A stretch of DNA of 64,000 bases from Fibrivirga algicola (lineage in GTDB: Bacteria > Bacteroidota > Bacteroidia > Cytophagales > Spirosomataceae), in NCBI RefSeq assembly GCF_011742925.1, contig NZ_WAEL01000004.1, forward strand, positions 606,799 to 670,798, given 5' to 3'. This document shows, in pieces, positions 54,226-63,987 of the stretch. The notes under the pieces are model-generated. The model was not told where the DNA came from. It saw nothing but the letters and a program-made list of their open reading frames with translations, and made no database searches. The translations under genes were made by a program, and so were the position numbers. Numbering within the stretch: position 1 is the stretch's first letter; each line of letters begins with the position of its first letter.

Positions 54226-54725
54226 CGTTTTCCTAGTTTAGACGCGTTCTTCACTTTAGGGGCGGCGCTGATCTCGGCTGAGGCCGAATGAATGGCCTGT
54301 CTGATTCGGACGTAGGTACCGCAACGGCAGATGTTGCCCTGCATGGCTGCGGCGATATCGGCATCGGTTGGCTTGGGGTTCTGCTTCAACAGCGCCACCG
54401 CCGACATAATCTGCCCCGACTGGCAGTAGCCGCACTGCGGCACCTGGTGTTCGATCCAGGCTTTCTGCACGGGGTGATCAACGTGTTTTGAGATGCCTTC
54501 GATGGTCGTAATCTTCTGACCGGCTACAGCTGATACCGGTAAGCTGCACGAACGAACAGGCGAGCCGTCGAGGTGAACGGTACAGGCGCCGCACTGAGCA
54601 ATGCCGCAGCCAAATTTGGTACCCGTCAGGCCGACGACGTCGCGGATCGCCCACAAAAGTGGCATATCCGGGTCAACGTCGAGCGAGTGGGGCTGGTTGT
54701 TGATGGTGAGTTTAATCATTGCCAT
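54222..54725 (-). CDS. iorA: [2Fe-2S] subunit of the molybdenum oxidoreductase
   Basis: A 167-aa two-cluster iron-sulfur protein. The plant-type cluster is [16 protein letters not shown]; the second is in [11 protein letters not shown] and [12 protein letters not shown]. It passes electrons from the Moco subunit. ATG at 54725 or the second Met (54719) could start it. No cytochrome c or FAD subunit is adjacent, so the next electron acceptor is unclear. Confidence 0.93.
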   Translation of the reverse strand: MAMIKLTINNQPHSLDVDPDMPLLWAIRDVVGLTGTKFGCGIAQCGACTVHLDGSPVRSCSLPVSAVAGQKITTIEGISKHVDHPVQKAWIEHQVPQCGYCQSGQIMSAVALLKQNPKPTDADIAAAMQGNICRCGTYVRIRQAIHSASAEISAAPKVKNASKLGKR

Positions 54726-54769
54726 TAGACTGCTAGTTAAGTCGTTTCGGAGGCAACGAAGGTACGCAA

Positions 54770-54800
54770 AAACCCCGATAGCGGGAAGCTACCGGGGTTT
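54770..54800 (-). terminator. Terminator of the susC/susD operon
   Basis: Arms 54770-54782 and 54788-54800 pair over 13 bp with one mismatch. On the minus strand the stem ends in a T-run. It is 28 bp after the SusD stop at 54828. Confidence 0.8.
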
Positions 54801-54827
54801 GCACAGATATCTACAACAGTCTTATAA

Positions 54828-56390
54828 TCAGCTAGGATAACCCGGGTTTTGTGGGGTCAACTTCGGGTTGTTCAACATCTCCTGCTTAGGCAATGGCAGC
54901 AGCAGGTGTTTCGCTTCCAGTGCCTTGTTGGTGTTCAGGTTTACGTGGCCCACAAAATTGTCGAAGCCATTGGTGGTTTCGTTGTAGACTTTGCGCAACC
55001 GAATCATATCAAACCAGGTAATCTGCTCATAACACAGCTCGTGCCAGCGTTCGCGCCACACCGCCTCGCGAAAGGTTGCCTGCGAGAACGTACCCAGCGC
55101 CGGCGTGGTCAACTTAGCCCGGTCTCTAATGCGCTTCATAGCGTCGTAAGCCGCCTGGGTTGGCGCACCCAGTTCGTTCTGAGCTTCGGCATAGATCAAC
55201 AGCGTTTCGGCAAACCGAATCTGGGGTACGTTCAGGTTATTCAAACGCGTACCGGCAACGCCGAATGTGCCGTTGGCCGTGCGGTTGAAGTGCTTGAACA
55301 CATAAGGTGCTCCCAGGCTGAACGGCGCCCCCGTACCATTGGTAAAGTACGTAGTGTAGAAGTATCCCTCCTGGTCTTTAGCCCGCAAATCGCCCGCTTC
55401 GTACGACTTGTAGAAGGAAGCAGTCGGTACTGAGCTACCCGTACCCGTTGGCCCATTGTAGTTGATGGGCTTGAAGTTACCGTAGAAGTTTTCCATCGGG
55501 TTCGAGGCCACAACTGCATTGTACTGCAATTGGAACAGGTGTTCAGTCCGGTTCTCCTGGCTTTCCCGGTGTACATCTTCGTAGGTCGTAAACAGGTTGA
55601 TCACCGACGGGTTCGCATTGGCATAGTTGATCACCTCGAACGCTTTGTCGGCAGCCAGCTTATAGTGCGACGCCCCTTTGTTGAGCGGGAAACCGGCCAT
55701 GGTCAGGTATACCCGCGACAACTGCGATTTCACGGCAGCCAGGTTCACCCGACCACTTACGTCCATCCAGGCAAGACCCGCCGATTCAGCGGCCGTCAGG
55801 TCTTCAATGATCAGCTTATACACGTCTTCCTGCGGAGCCCGTGCCGGCTGAAAATCCTCAGAAGCTGCGGTCTGTGGCATTGTTACGAGTGGCACATCGC
55901 CCCACAGCCGAACGGCCTGGAAATAGGCCCATGCCCGCAGAAAACGCGCTTCACCCAGAATCTTGGTCTTCTGAGCGGCATCCATGGGGGTAATAGCCGG
56001 TACTTTGGCGAGCACCTGGTTGGCCTGTGCAATCACCCGGTACAAGCCGTTCCAGTAGTTGACTACGTGGATCGTGTTGCCATCGTGTGAGAGGCTGTAC
56101 AGGTTATTCAGGTCTGAATTCTGGGCTGTCTCTGTAGTCGACGTACCCGTCAGTGCTTCCAGCAACTGCCAGTTGTTCGAGAAGATATTGGCCCCATCGC
56201 CAATGAACCGCAGGCTGGCGTAGACCGACGCTAACCCAGCTTCGGCATGATCGGGAATGGTATAGAAGCTATCGTTCGTGAGATTGGACGGCGCCATCTC
56301 ATCCAGAAAGTTGGTGCACCCAGACGGACCAAGTAGTACAGTGCCGCACAGCAGCACCTTCCAAAGTTTATTTGTTAAAGTAGATCGCAT
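54828..56390 (-). CDS. SusD/RagB nutrient-binding lipoprotein
   Basis: A 520-aa surface lipoprotein (lipobox GPSGC). SusD-like features are NFLDEMAPSNLTNDSFY, TPR-like helices with AEARFLRAWAYF (here GEARFLRAWAYFQ), and a C-terminal IRFAETLLIYAEAQNELG, then LWRERWHEL-like VWRERWHELCYEQ. It captures a glycan or peptide for the SusC channel. It follows SusC by 33 bp. Confidence 0.95.
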   Translation of the reverse strand: MRSTLTNKLWKVLLCGTVLLGPSGCTNFLDEMAPSNLTNDSFYTIPDHAEAGLASVYASLRFIGDGANIFSNNWQLLEALTGTSTTETAQNSDLNNLYSLSHDGNTIHVVNYWNGLYRVIAQANQVLAKVPAITPMDAAQKTKILGEARFLRAWAYFQAVRLWGDVPLVTMPQTAASEDFQPARAPQEDVYKLIIEDLTAAESAGLAWMDVSGRVNLAAVKSQLSRVYLTMAGFPLNKGASHYKLAADKAFEVINYANANPSVINLFTTYEDVHRESQENRTEHLFQLQYNAVVASNPMENFYGNFKPINYNGPTGTGSSVPTASFYKSYEAGDLRAKDQEGYFYTTYFTNGTGAPFSLGAPYVFKHFNRTANGTFGVAGTRLNNLNVPQIRFAETLLIYAEAQNELGAPTQAAYDAMKRIRDRAKLTTPALGTFSQATFREAVWRERWHELCYEQITWFDMIRLRKVYNETTNGFDNFVGHVNLNTNKALEAKHLLLPLPKQEMLNNPKLTPQNPGYPS

Positions 56391-56423
56391 AACGAATGTC
56401 GATTTAAAGGTCAGTTGCGTGTG

Positions 56424-59400
56424 TTAGAGGCCAATCTGCAGACCGACCAGGTACGTGGTTGGCTTGGGGTAATTGTGCCAGATCATACCCTGCGAGAAGG
56501 CACTGTTGCCATCACCCTGGTTGGTTGGCGTCACTTCCGGATCGCCAACGATAGGGTCTTTCACCAGCAGGAACACGTTTTGTGCGGTTGCGTAGAAACG
56601 CAGCCGGTTTACTTTCAACCGGTTGGTGACCTGCGAAGGCAGGGTGTAGCCAATCAGGAAGTTACGGCCACGCAGGAACGATCCGTCTTTGATCCAGTGC
56701 GAATCAACGTTTGTTACATACCCGGCCCGGGTCTCGCGGATCTGCGCGATAGGCGTGTTCTGGTTCTGGGGTGTCCAGGCGTTCAGCACTGAGCTGTAGC
56801 TGTTGGCCAGCGCCTGCCGGTCTTCACTGGCGTGCAGGTTCATCAGCATCACATCGTTGCCATACATGAACTGAAGCTCGATGGTTGCGTCGAACTTCTT
56901 GTAACGGAAGCTGTTGGTCAGTGCGCCCCATCCTTTTGGGCTGCCGTTGCCAATGATACTCCGGTCGGCATCGGTGATGGCCTTGTCGCCGTTTACATCC
57001 AGGTACTTGATGTCGCCAGGCAGCAGCGTCAGGTTGTTCCGATAGCTGGCGAACTTAGACGCCTCTTCGCGTTCGGCTTCGCTCCACACACCCAGGCGCG
57101 TCAGGCCCCAGAACGAACCCACCGGCTCACCGATGCGGATGATGTTGGTTGGGTTGGTGAAGTTAGGGCCACCTACGTTGAAGATGTCAGACGGCGTAGC
57201 CAGCGACAGCACCTTATTACGGTTCAATGAGATATTGAACGTTGTGTTCCAGGTGAAGTCAGTACCATCGAAGTTGGTGGTGTTCAGGCCAAACTCAAAA
57301 CCGGCGTTCTGCATTGACCCTACGTTCCGGCGAATGGTGCCGTAGCCACTAGTACGTGGTACAGGTGCATCCAGCAGCATGTCGGTCGTCAGACGATAAT
57401 AGTAATCCGCTTCCAGCGACACCCGTCCTTTAAAGAGTGAGAGCTCCAGACCAACGTCTGTCTGCGCCGTTTTTTCCCAACGCAGGTCGGGGTTGGCCAG
57501 GCGATCGATACCCGTTCCACCAACGCGCGTGTCGTTGTAAATGGTCGAGTAGTTCGAGCTGAGCAGCGCCAGCGATGAGTAAGGCGGAATTTCTGAATTA
57601 CCCGTGAGGCCGTAGCTGGTACGCAGTTTCAGGTTCGAAATCACTGAGTTACCCTTCAGGAAGCTCTCTTCCGATACCCGCCAAGCCAGGGCCGCCGAGG
57701 GGAAGAACGCGAACTTGTGGTTAGCTCCGAATTTAGATGAGCCATCGGCCCGACCCGTTACGGTGAATAAGTACTTGTCGAGGAAGTTATAATTTATCCG
57801 GCCGAAGTACGAATTGAACGCAAACCGGGATGCTCCCGACGACACCTGTGGATTGGTGGCACCAGCCCCCAGGTTATTGTAGCCGAAGTAATCAGTTGCG
57901 AAGTTGTTCACCGTGGCACCAACACTGAAAATGTTGGTTTCCTGCCACGAGATACCGGCCAGTGCCGTAATATGGTGGTCTTCACCAATCTGCTTGTTAT
58001 ACGTCAGGTAATTCTCCAGCGACCAGAAGCTCTCTTTCCGGTTACGGGCGGCAGCATTACCAAACGAACCCGGATTCAGCGTCCTCGTCTGCGACTCGTT
58101 GTTCTCCTGAGTCAGGATGTTTACGCCCAATACAGTGCGCATCTCCAGCCCTTTAGCCAGGTTGATGTTCGTGTACAGGCTACCCAGCGACGTTTGCGTG
58201 TTCAGAATGAAACGCCGGTCCATCAGCCGGTGAATTGAGCTGAAAGAGCCCTCAGCACTTGGGTAGTCCCGGTTACTGGCATAAGACCCATCAGGATATT
58301 GTACGGGCAGGAACGGGAAGTCTTCCACCATTTGGCGGGCTACCGCATCATTCTGATCGACGAGGTTTTCGCTCTGGTTGTTGTAGCTGAGTGTACCGCC
58401 AACTTTCAACCATTTTTTCACCTGATCATCGATGGTGAACCGGGTTGAATAGCGTTTCATGTACGACGTTTTTATCAGGCCCTGATCATTCCGGTAGCCT
58501 AATGAAAGCGAGTACTGGGTACGTTCGTTGCCACCGCTGAAGCCCAGCTGATGGTTTTGCGACAGCTTGTTCTGCGTGGCCTCCTTGAACCAGTCGGTGT
58601 CGTAGAGTGGGTTCAGGTTGGCATCGAAGATACCGGGATGCGCCGCGCTGAACTGCTTGCGGCGGGCAACAGGGTCCAGGTTAGCGTACTTGCCCGACGC
58701 CCAGCCGGCCGGGTCAAACTTGGCGATGTTTGCATAGGCCAGATCTTCAGTGGCCAGGTATTCGCGGGCGTTGAGGGTATGGGGGCGGTTAGGGCCGATC
58801 GTATTGACGCTGAAATCAGAGTTGTAGGTAATCTGTCCTTCGCCTGCTTTGCCTTTCTTAGTCGTTACCAGAATAACGCCGTTTGCGCCACGAGCCCCGT
58901 AAATAGCGGTCGATGAGGCATCTTTCAGTACTTCAACCGACACAATATCGTTCGGGTTGATGTAATCAATGGCCGAGCTGAACTGGTTTTGGTTCCCCTG
59001 CGGCAGCATCACACCGTCGACGACATACAAAGGGTTATTCGACGAGTTGATCGAGCTGAACCCCCGGATCCGAACGGTTGTACGGCCACCGGGACGACCT
59101 GAGTTGGTATTAACCTGCACACCGGGCATCCGGCCAGACAGCGCCTGGTTGAGCGAAGGAGCCGGACGCTCCATCAGTTGCGATTGCTTCACCGTCGCCA
59201 CAGCACCGGTTAAATCTGATTTCCGGGTTGTACCGTAACCAATAACTACAACCTCGTCCAGCGCCTTATCATCATTGAGGAGCGATAGATTGATGGCGGT
59301 TTGGTTGCCAACCAGTACCTCTTGAGCGGTGTACCCCACAAAAGAGAAAACCAGGGTTGAATTGGCGTTGGGAACGGCCAGCGAATACCCTCCCTGGGCA

Positions 59401-59582
59401 TCGGTTGTCGTGCCCTGTGTTGTGCCTTTGATCACGACACTCACGCCCGGCAGAGGAGAACCCTGCTCGTCTTTTATCTGGCCGGTGATCCGTCGATCCT
59501 GCGCCATAGCGCCCAAGCACAGCATCCAGCTCAGCAGGAATATCAATGCCTTAGGACATACTCGTTGTAAAGTGTTCTTCAT
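56424..59582 (-). CDS. SusC/RagA TonB-dependent outer-membrane transporter
   Basis: A 1052-aa transporter. Signal peptide (LIFLLSWMLCLGAMAQ), carboxypeptidase-D-like domain (RITGQIKDEQGSPLPGVSVV, about 30-115), TonB box/plug (DEVVVIGYGTTRKSDLTGAV; GVQVNTNSGRPGGRTTVRIR) and a 22-strand barrel with C-terminal YLVGLQIGL. There is no N-terminal STN domain and no ECF sigma/anti-sigma pair nearby, so regulation is by another route. With SusD it imports one nutrient, possibly the glycan cut by the GH43-like enzyme at 61276; that link is inference. Confidence 0.96.
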   Translation of the reverse strand: MKNTLQRVCPKALIFLLSWMLCLGAMAQDRRITGQIKDEQGSPLPGVSVVIKGTTQGTTTDAQGGYSLAVPNANSTLVFSFVGYTAQEVLVGNQTAINLSLLNDDKALDEVVVIGYGTTRKSDLTGAVATVKQSQLMERPAPSLNQALSGRMPGVQVNTNSGRPGGRTTVRIRGFSSINSSNNPLYVVDGVMLPQGNQNQFSSAIDYINPNDIVSVEVLKDASSTAIYGARGANGVILVTTKKGKAGEGQITYNSDFSVNTIGPNRPHTLNAREYLATEDLAYANIAKFDPAGWASGKYANLDPVARRKQFSAAHPGIFDANLNPLYDTDWFKEATQNKLSQNHQLGFSGGNERTQYSLSLGYRNDQGLIKTSYMKRYSTRFTIDDQVKKWLKVGGTLSYNNQSENLVDQNDAVARQMVEDFPFLPVQYPDGSYASNRDYPSAEGSFSSIHRLMDRRFILNTQTSLGSLYTNINLAKGLEMRTVLGVNILTQENNESQTRTLNPGSFGNAAARNRKESFWSLENYLTYNKQIGEDHHITALAGISWQETNIFSVGATVNNFATDYFGYNNLGAGATNPQVSSGASRFAFNSYFGRINYNFLDKYLFTVTGRADGSSKFGANHKFAFFPSAALAWRVSEESFLKGNSVISNLKLRTSYGLTGNSEIPPYSSLALLSSNYSTIYNDTRVGGTGIDRLANPDLRWEKTAQTDVGLELSLFKGRVSLEADYYYRLTTDMLLDAPVPRTSGYGTIRRNVGSMQNAGFEFGLNTTNFDGTDFTWNTTFNISLNRNKVLSLATPSDIFNVGGPNFTNPTNIIRIGEPVGSFWGLTRLGVWSEAEREEASKFASYRNNLTLLPGDIKYLDVNGDKAITDADRSIIGNGSPKGWGALTNSFRYKKFDATIELQFMYGNDVMLMNLHASEDRQALANSYSSVLNAWTPQNQNTPIAQIRETRAGYVTNVDSHWIKDGSFLRGRNFLIGYTLPSQVTNRLKVNRLRFYATAQNVFLLVKDPIVGDPEVTPTNQGDGNSAFSQGMIWHNYPKPTTYLVGLQIGL

Positions 59583-60091
59583 GGTTGTTGGTTAATAAAC
59601 ATGAACTAATAGTTTAGGGTAAACCCTAGTCGGGTTCAGCTACATAAGAGATGAAACTGGGGGTTCTAATTAAAATATTTTAATAATTGTTAAATAATTC
59701 TAATTTAAAATAGAACATTTCAGCGTTGAATTACTTAATACAGACACCTGGGCTCACCAGCATACTATTGCTTGTTACTGGCTACTAGCTAACATTTTAC
59801 CCGTATTCTATCTAATTGATTTTACAGTATTTGTACTTAATAAATATATATATCCCCGATCCATAAATTGAGTAATAGATTCAGCTACAAGACTGCACGT
59901 GTCCAATAAAGCACCTGAGTATAAATAAGACTCAACACGAAGCGAATTGAGCTTACTGGTAACATGTAATATTGGTGTCAGGACAAGATGAGGCACTGAT
60001 TTTGGTCTCCATCAGCAACCGGTTGACTGGTGTACTGGCACCATCATGTTGCTTGGGTAGGGCGACGCCACATTAGCAACGTACCTGTGTG
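59583..60091. other. 509-bp AT-rich spacer upstream of susC
   Basis: I see no gene I would support; an open frame at 59808-59996 has no coding features. The part near 59600-59750 should hold the susC promoter. It includes the palindrome at 59669-59684. Base composition is much lower in GC than the flanking genes. Confidence 0.6.
59669..59684. promoter_or_regulatory. 16-bp AT palindrome upstream of susC
   Basis: ATTAAAATATTTTAAT is a perfect 16-bp palindrome about 87 bp before the susC start. It could be an operator or simply AT-rich sequence. Confidence 0.35.
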
Positions 60092-61204
60092 CTATGCCAG
60101 TTTTTTCCGCAACCAGGCTCTTACCGGTTCATCGTATAGCTTCAGGCTGGCGTAGGCCAACACGATAGCGCCAGCAAATGTGAGCAGTGCGTATGGCCAG
60201 GCCTGTCCAATGGTGATTCCTTTGTGATTACTGACCCAGGCTACGTAAAAATAGACGAGCACATAATGGGTCATGTATAAGGGATATGATAGCGCCCCGA
60301 GGAATTGACAAATTTTCGCTTCCGTCTGGTTATGCACTACGCCATTAGCGCCCATGTAAATGATCAGTGGAAAGACAACGATGATGCAGAAAGCGTCATA
60401 TAACCCATTCAGCCAACCATGAGTTGCACCGCCAATTCTCGGCATAAACAGAACAACGGCAACCAGCAGGCTACACCACAGAAACGCATGATTGAAACGG
60501 GATGGCCGCGACACCCGCGATAAAAGCAAACCGGCAAAAAAGGGAAATAAGGTACGTGTGATCCCAATGCGCATATGCTCAACATTCAGTGTCCAGCCCC
60601 CGGCAACGTCGCCGTTGGGGGAAGTAACCGCAAAATGCAGGAGCAACGCCCCGGCCAGGATAACAAACAGGGACAGTGCTTTAGTCGACAGTTTCCGTAG
60701 CCCCATCGCGTAAAGGATGTTAACTACGTACTCGAAGAATAAAGACCAGCCAACGCTGTTCAGCGGATGCATTTCCTGCCAGCCGCGAATGTCCATAGAC
60801 AGTGGGATGGGGATCAGCGTATAGCCAACCAGCAGCACAACGATCAGTTTCCACAGGGGAACGGTGTGAATAAGCGGCCATATGGTTGAGTCGGTACCGT
60901 AGAAACTAATCGCACCCAGCGTCATGCCCAGGATGACAAGTGGGTGCAGCCGCTCGAGCCGCCGCCGCATAAAGCCGCCAAAAGTTAAGGTATCCCACCG
61001 GTCGTCGTAGGCATACCCTATAACGAAGCCGGACAGAAGAAAGAAGAAATCAACGGCCAGGTAACCATGATTCACAACGTTGGTAAAGCGACTACTGGCC
61101 AGTGGCTCGGCAAGGTGAAAGACTACCACGATAATGGCCGCTACGCCCCGAAGCCCGTCCAGCAGCTGATAATGTGGCTTCGTGCCCAGTTGGTTATTGT
61201 CCAT
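60092..61204 (-). CDS. Acyltransferase family 3 membrane protein
   Basis: A 370-aa membrane O-acyltransferase with about ten helices. The N-terminal signature is LDGLRGVAAIIVVVFHLAEP with the catalytic His, and FFLLSGFVIGYAYDDR with MRRRLERLHP follows. It would transfer an acetyl or other acyl group to a surface glycan or lipid. It is a single gene between susC and the GH43-like gene, same strand. Confidence 0.92.
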   Translation of the reverse strand: MDNNQLGTKPHYQLLDGLRGVAAIIVVVFHLAEPLASSRFTNVVNHGYLAVDFFFLLSGFVIGYAYDDRWDTLTFGGFMRRRLERLHPLVILGMTLGAISFYGTDSTIWPLIHTVPLWKLIVVLLVGYTLIPIPLSMDIRGWQEMHPLNSVGWSLFFEYVVNILYAMGLRKLSTKALSLFVILAGALLLHFAVTSPNGDVAGGWTLNVEHMRIGITRTLFPFFAGLLLSRVSRPSRFNHAFLWCSLLVAVVLFMPRIGGATHGWLNGLYDAFCIIVVFPLIIYMGANGVVHNQTEAKICQFLGALSYPLYMTHYVLVYFYVAWVSNHKGITIGQAWPYALLTFAGAIVLAYASLKLYDEPVRAWLRKKLA

Positions 61205-61275
61205 TCACTACAAGAAAGTTAGTTTCGCTGGATACTGGCCTGATTTCTCCAGAACTGTGCCTGTCAAATCAGCCC

Positions 61276-62274
61276 CTATGGGTTGTACGGCGCCCCGACG
61301 ACTAACTTATTACCTGAAAAATCTACGTCAAAGAAATGAGGAATCCGAACGGTACGTCCATTGATACTTTTATGGCTGTGCAGAACCATCAGCCACTTGC
61401 CGTTCAGTGTGCGAAAGAGCATACCGTGGCCATAGTTCGAGGGCGTAATCGGGTCGTTTTCCTGTACCCAGGGGCCATCCAGCGTGCCGCTTTTTGAATA
61501 GGCAACCCCCTGCGTATAGACGTCATAGATCCAGCTCGTCCAGATCATGCCCAGCCGACCGGTTCCGGTCTGAAATAGATAGGGTCCGTCTGTCACTTTA
61601 TTCGGACCCTCCTTACCCTTCTCTTTTTGGCGGCTCCACGGACTGTCACTAGCCCGGAACAGCAGTTTACCCTCCCCCACCGACCCGCTCAGATCGGGCT
61701 TCAGCTCTATTTTCTCAATGGTGCCATTCAGGTTTTGCAGCCATTCGTAGCAGTACACCATGTAGGGCTTCCCATCTGTATCGACCCAAAACGTGCCATC
61801 CAACGTCGGTTTGCTGGCAGGCAGGTACGTTGGATCGGCCATGGGTACGTAGGGACCTTCGGGCCTGTCGCTGACCAGCACATGACTGGCCCGCCGTTCG
61901 ATAACGTTCTCGCCGACGGTATCAATTTTTACGGCCCGATTGGTGAAGGTGGCAAAGTAGTAGTACTTGCCCTTGTAGGCGTGCAGTTCGGCGGCCCAGA
62001 TCATTGGGTTTTTTCCCATCCAAGACGTAGGGTCAGTCTTGACAGGGTTGAACGGGCCTGTCCATTTTTTCAGGTCGCTGCTTTTCCAGAGCATGCCTCC
62101 TGTGCCGGTCATGTAGTATGTCGAGGTCTTCGTATCCGCCAGAATAAATGGATCGCTCAGCCGAATCGAATCCAGCGGAACGTCCTGCCTGACTGGCGGC
62201 ACCCTATTCTGCGAGAAAACAGCGGTCATATTACTGAGTAACAAGGCTACGAGTACTACTATTTTTCCGCCCAT
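61276..62274 (-). CDS. Secreted GH43-family glycoside hydrolase
   Basis: A 332-aa five-bladed-propeller glycosidase. Signal peptide (VLVALLLSNMTAVFSQ). The general-base Asp lies in IRLSDPFILAD, PMIWAAELHAYKGKYYYFAT follows, then DGTFWVDTDGKPYMVY, a probable acid Glu in KVTDGPYLF/GMIWTSW region, and GHGMLFRTLNGKWLMVLHSH. Typical GH43 substrates are arabinan or xylan side chains. The exact specificity is unknown. Confidence 0.88.
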   Translation of the reverse strand: MGGKIVVLVALLLSNMTAVFSQNRVPPVRQDVPLDSIRLSDPFILADTKTSTYYMTGTGGMLWKSSDLKKWTGPFNPVKTDPTSWMGKNPMIWAAELHAYKGKYYYFATFTNRAVKIDTVGENVIERRASHVLVSDRPEGPYVPMADPTYLPASKPTLDGTFWVDTDGKPYMVYCYEWLQNLNGTIEKIELKPDLSGSVGEGKLLFRASDSPWSRQKEKGKEGPNKVTDGPYLFQTGTGRLGMIWTSWIYDVYTQGVAYSKSGTLDGPWVQENDPITPSNYGHGMLFRTLNGKWLMVLHSHKSINGRTVRIPHFFDVDFSGNKLVVGAPYNP

Positions 62275-62605
62275 GTATTGGATCGTTTCCTATCGTTTAG
62301 CACTATTCTGGCTGATTGTCTGTAAAAGCCAAAGCGTTGTCAATATTTATGTTACTGTTACTAGAAGTAATTTCCAACAACTGTTCAGGTTACTATACTT
62401 TAAGCACTATATCATTGAAACAGGTTCAATACAAAATGACTAAATTTTAATTGTTAACATTAATTTTAAGCTTAACCATTTACAATACACCGGAAATAAA
62501 GAGACCTTCTAGGAAAATAATGATATAAATATTAGTTACAAATCTTCGATTCCTAAATACAGTATATAATTTATCGATCTGTCCTCATGTAACATGCTTA
62601 GCTAA
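62275..62605. other. 331-bp AT-rich spacer
   Basis: No gene supported. It should include the promoter of the GH43-like gene. The short palindrome TGTTAACA (62452-62459) and long A/T runs are the only structure I see. Low GC begins here and continues to the right edge, marking a composition boundary. Confidence 0.6.
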
Positions 62606-63886
62606 TTATTCTAACCATTCAAGTTGAGTTCCAATTTGACTAATTGAACTAAAATTCTCAGCAATTTTCCACTTTCCTACCTTCGATGGATTTACAACAA
62701 GATCTGTGCTATTTACTTCACAGTACAAAACTCTCATAATCAAATCGTAGTCATGTACTGAGTTACCCTCAAATGAGATTCCTAACTTAAGTGTAATATC
62801 CGTCTTACAAGAAGACAGATCCTCACTCCGTTGTATTGAAAAATGGCTTATTTTTTTACCCTTAAAAACAGCCTTTATTCTACCAGCCATCTTCCCTTGA
62901 GAGATATGATCAGGCCGATACATTAGCTGGCTCATTTGACCAAAATTATTCTGCTTCCAAAGGCTAATAAATTCAGCAACTACTCGTTCTGGAGTATTGA
63001 TTAGATACTCATCTGGCAACCCCGCAACAGGATAATCTATTCCGACAGTAACAGGACTTCTTCTAAATTCGTCCATGGAGCAAACTTCTAACAGCTTTTC
63101 ATCTAAAATCTCTATCTCGCGAATAATGTCTTCAAAGGTTTTTAAACTTTCTATTGTATACACTTCTTTCCTGTGAGCCTCATCCTGCTTAGCAGCCAAA
63201 AAGTCTCTTACTGAAAACATCAATGCCCAGCACTTTGCTGCAACCTCTTCATTTGCGTAGCCTAAATCTCGACCGTGAAGTATACCGTTTCTAAATGGCA
63301 ATGTAATTTTGCTTTTGGATGTAGTACGACGTGATTTATAGAATAGATCTTTGATTAAACTAAGTCCAGTATCATGTCCTACTATAGAGTCCCAGCTAGT
63401 CACATCTGATTTCTCAGCAAAAAAACCTATATTATCTCCAGCATCAGATACTACACCATCAATCATCATAAGCAATACAGGTATACAAGCATGATATCTA
63501 CCTGATACATAATCCTCATATGCAAGTTTTATAATTCGTAACCTATCTCTAAAAACTTCAACTCCCCACAACCTTGTTATTCCTAACTCAACCGTATTTT
63601 TATTATAATAGCCTATTAAGCATTTTTCGGCGTCATGAATACCATCTGATTTTAAGATTGCCAACGCTTTTTCCATAATTTTTTCATTAAGGCTATCATA
63701 TGCAATCCATCCCCTACTTGAAAAAGCATTATTAAAGCGATCAGGCAACGTGCTTATTTTTTCAAAATGACCCTTAAAATCAGCTAGTTTATACCTTTGT
63801 TCTTCTGTTACTGCCAACTTTTCTAATTGTGCAATTCTCTCCTTTATTGAAGCTAAAGAGGGTTGGTCGGCTATCTTCTTTTTCAT
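62606..63886 (-). CDS. HEPN-like protein of unknown function in AT-rich DNA
   Basis: A 426-aa protein from ATG 63886 (MKKKIADQPSL). The frame runs up to 63976, but the extra part is encoded by AT-rich leader and hairpin. The middle is helical (YEDYVSGRYHACIPVLLMMI), followed by the motif RNGILHG. R-x4-H in a helical setting is the signature of HEPN ribonuclease domains. The last 110 residues look alpha/beta, like an NTF2/SnoaL-type fold (VVAEFISLWKQNNFGQMSQL). Codon use is strikingly AT-rich against the rest of the window, as in acquired genes. HEPN proteins are often RNases in defence or toxin-antitoxin systems; whether this one cuts RNA is inference. Confidence 0.65.
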   Translation of the reverse strand: MKKKIADQPSLASIKERIAQLEKLAVTEEQRYKLADFKGHFEKISTLPDRFNNAFSSRGWIAYDSLNEKIMEKALAILKSDGIHDAEKCLIGYYNKNTVELGITRLWGVEVFRDRLRIIKLAYEDYVSGRYHACIPVLLMMIDGVVSDAGDNIGFFAEKSDVTSWDSIVGHDTGLSLIKDLFYKSRRTTSKSKITLPFRNGILHGRDLGYANEEVAAKCWALMFSVRDFLAAKQDEAHRKEVYTIESLKTFEDIIREIEILDEKLLEVCSMDEFRRSPVTVGIDYPVAGLPDEYLINTPERVVAEFISLWKQNNFGQMSQLMYRPDHISQGKMAGRIKAVFKGKKISHFSIQRSEDLSSCKTDITLKLGISFEGNSVHDYDLIMRVLYCEVNSTDLVVNPSKVGKWKIAENFSSISQIGTQLEWLE

Positions 63887-63956
63887 TCCTATTTCATCTA
63901 AAATAATTGACAGATAATTACTCTTGTATTTTATCTTATAAAAATAACCTACAAAA

Positions 63957-63987
63957 AAACCCCGAAATTGACTCAATTTCGGGGTTT
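63957..63987 (-). terminator. Terminator of a gene beyond the right edge
   Basis: A 10-bp perfect core (63961-63970 and 63974-63983) with A/T flanks, one bulge. On the minus strand it ends in a run of seven T, so it should end a minus-strand gene that starts past 64000. Confidence 0.75.

Noticed and set aside
59808..59996. 62-aa frame in the spacer upstream of susC
   Set aside because: No start context, no domain, and AT-rich spacer composition; probably chance.
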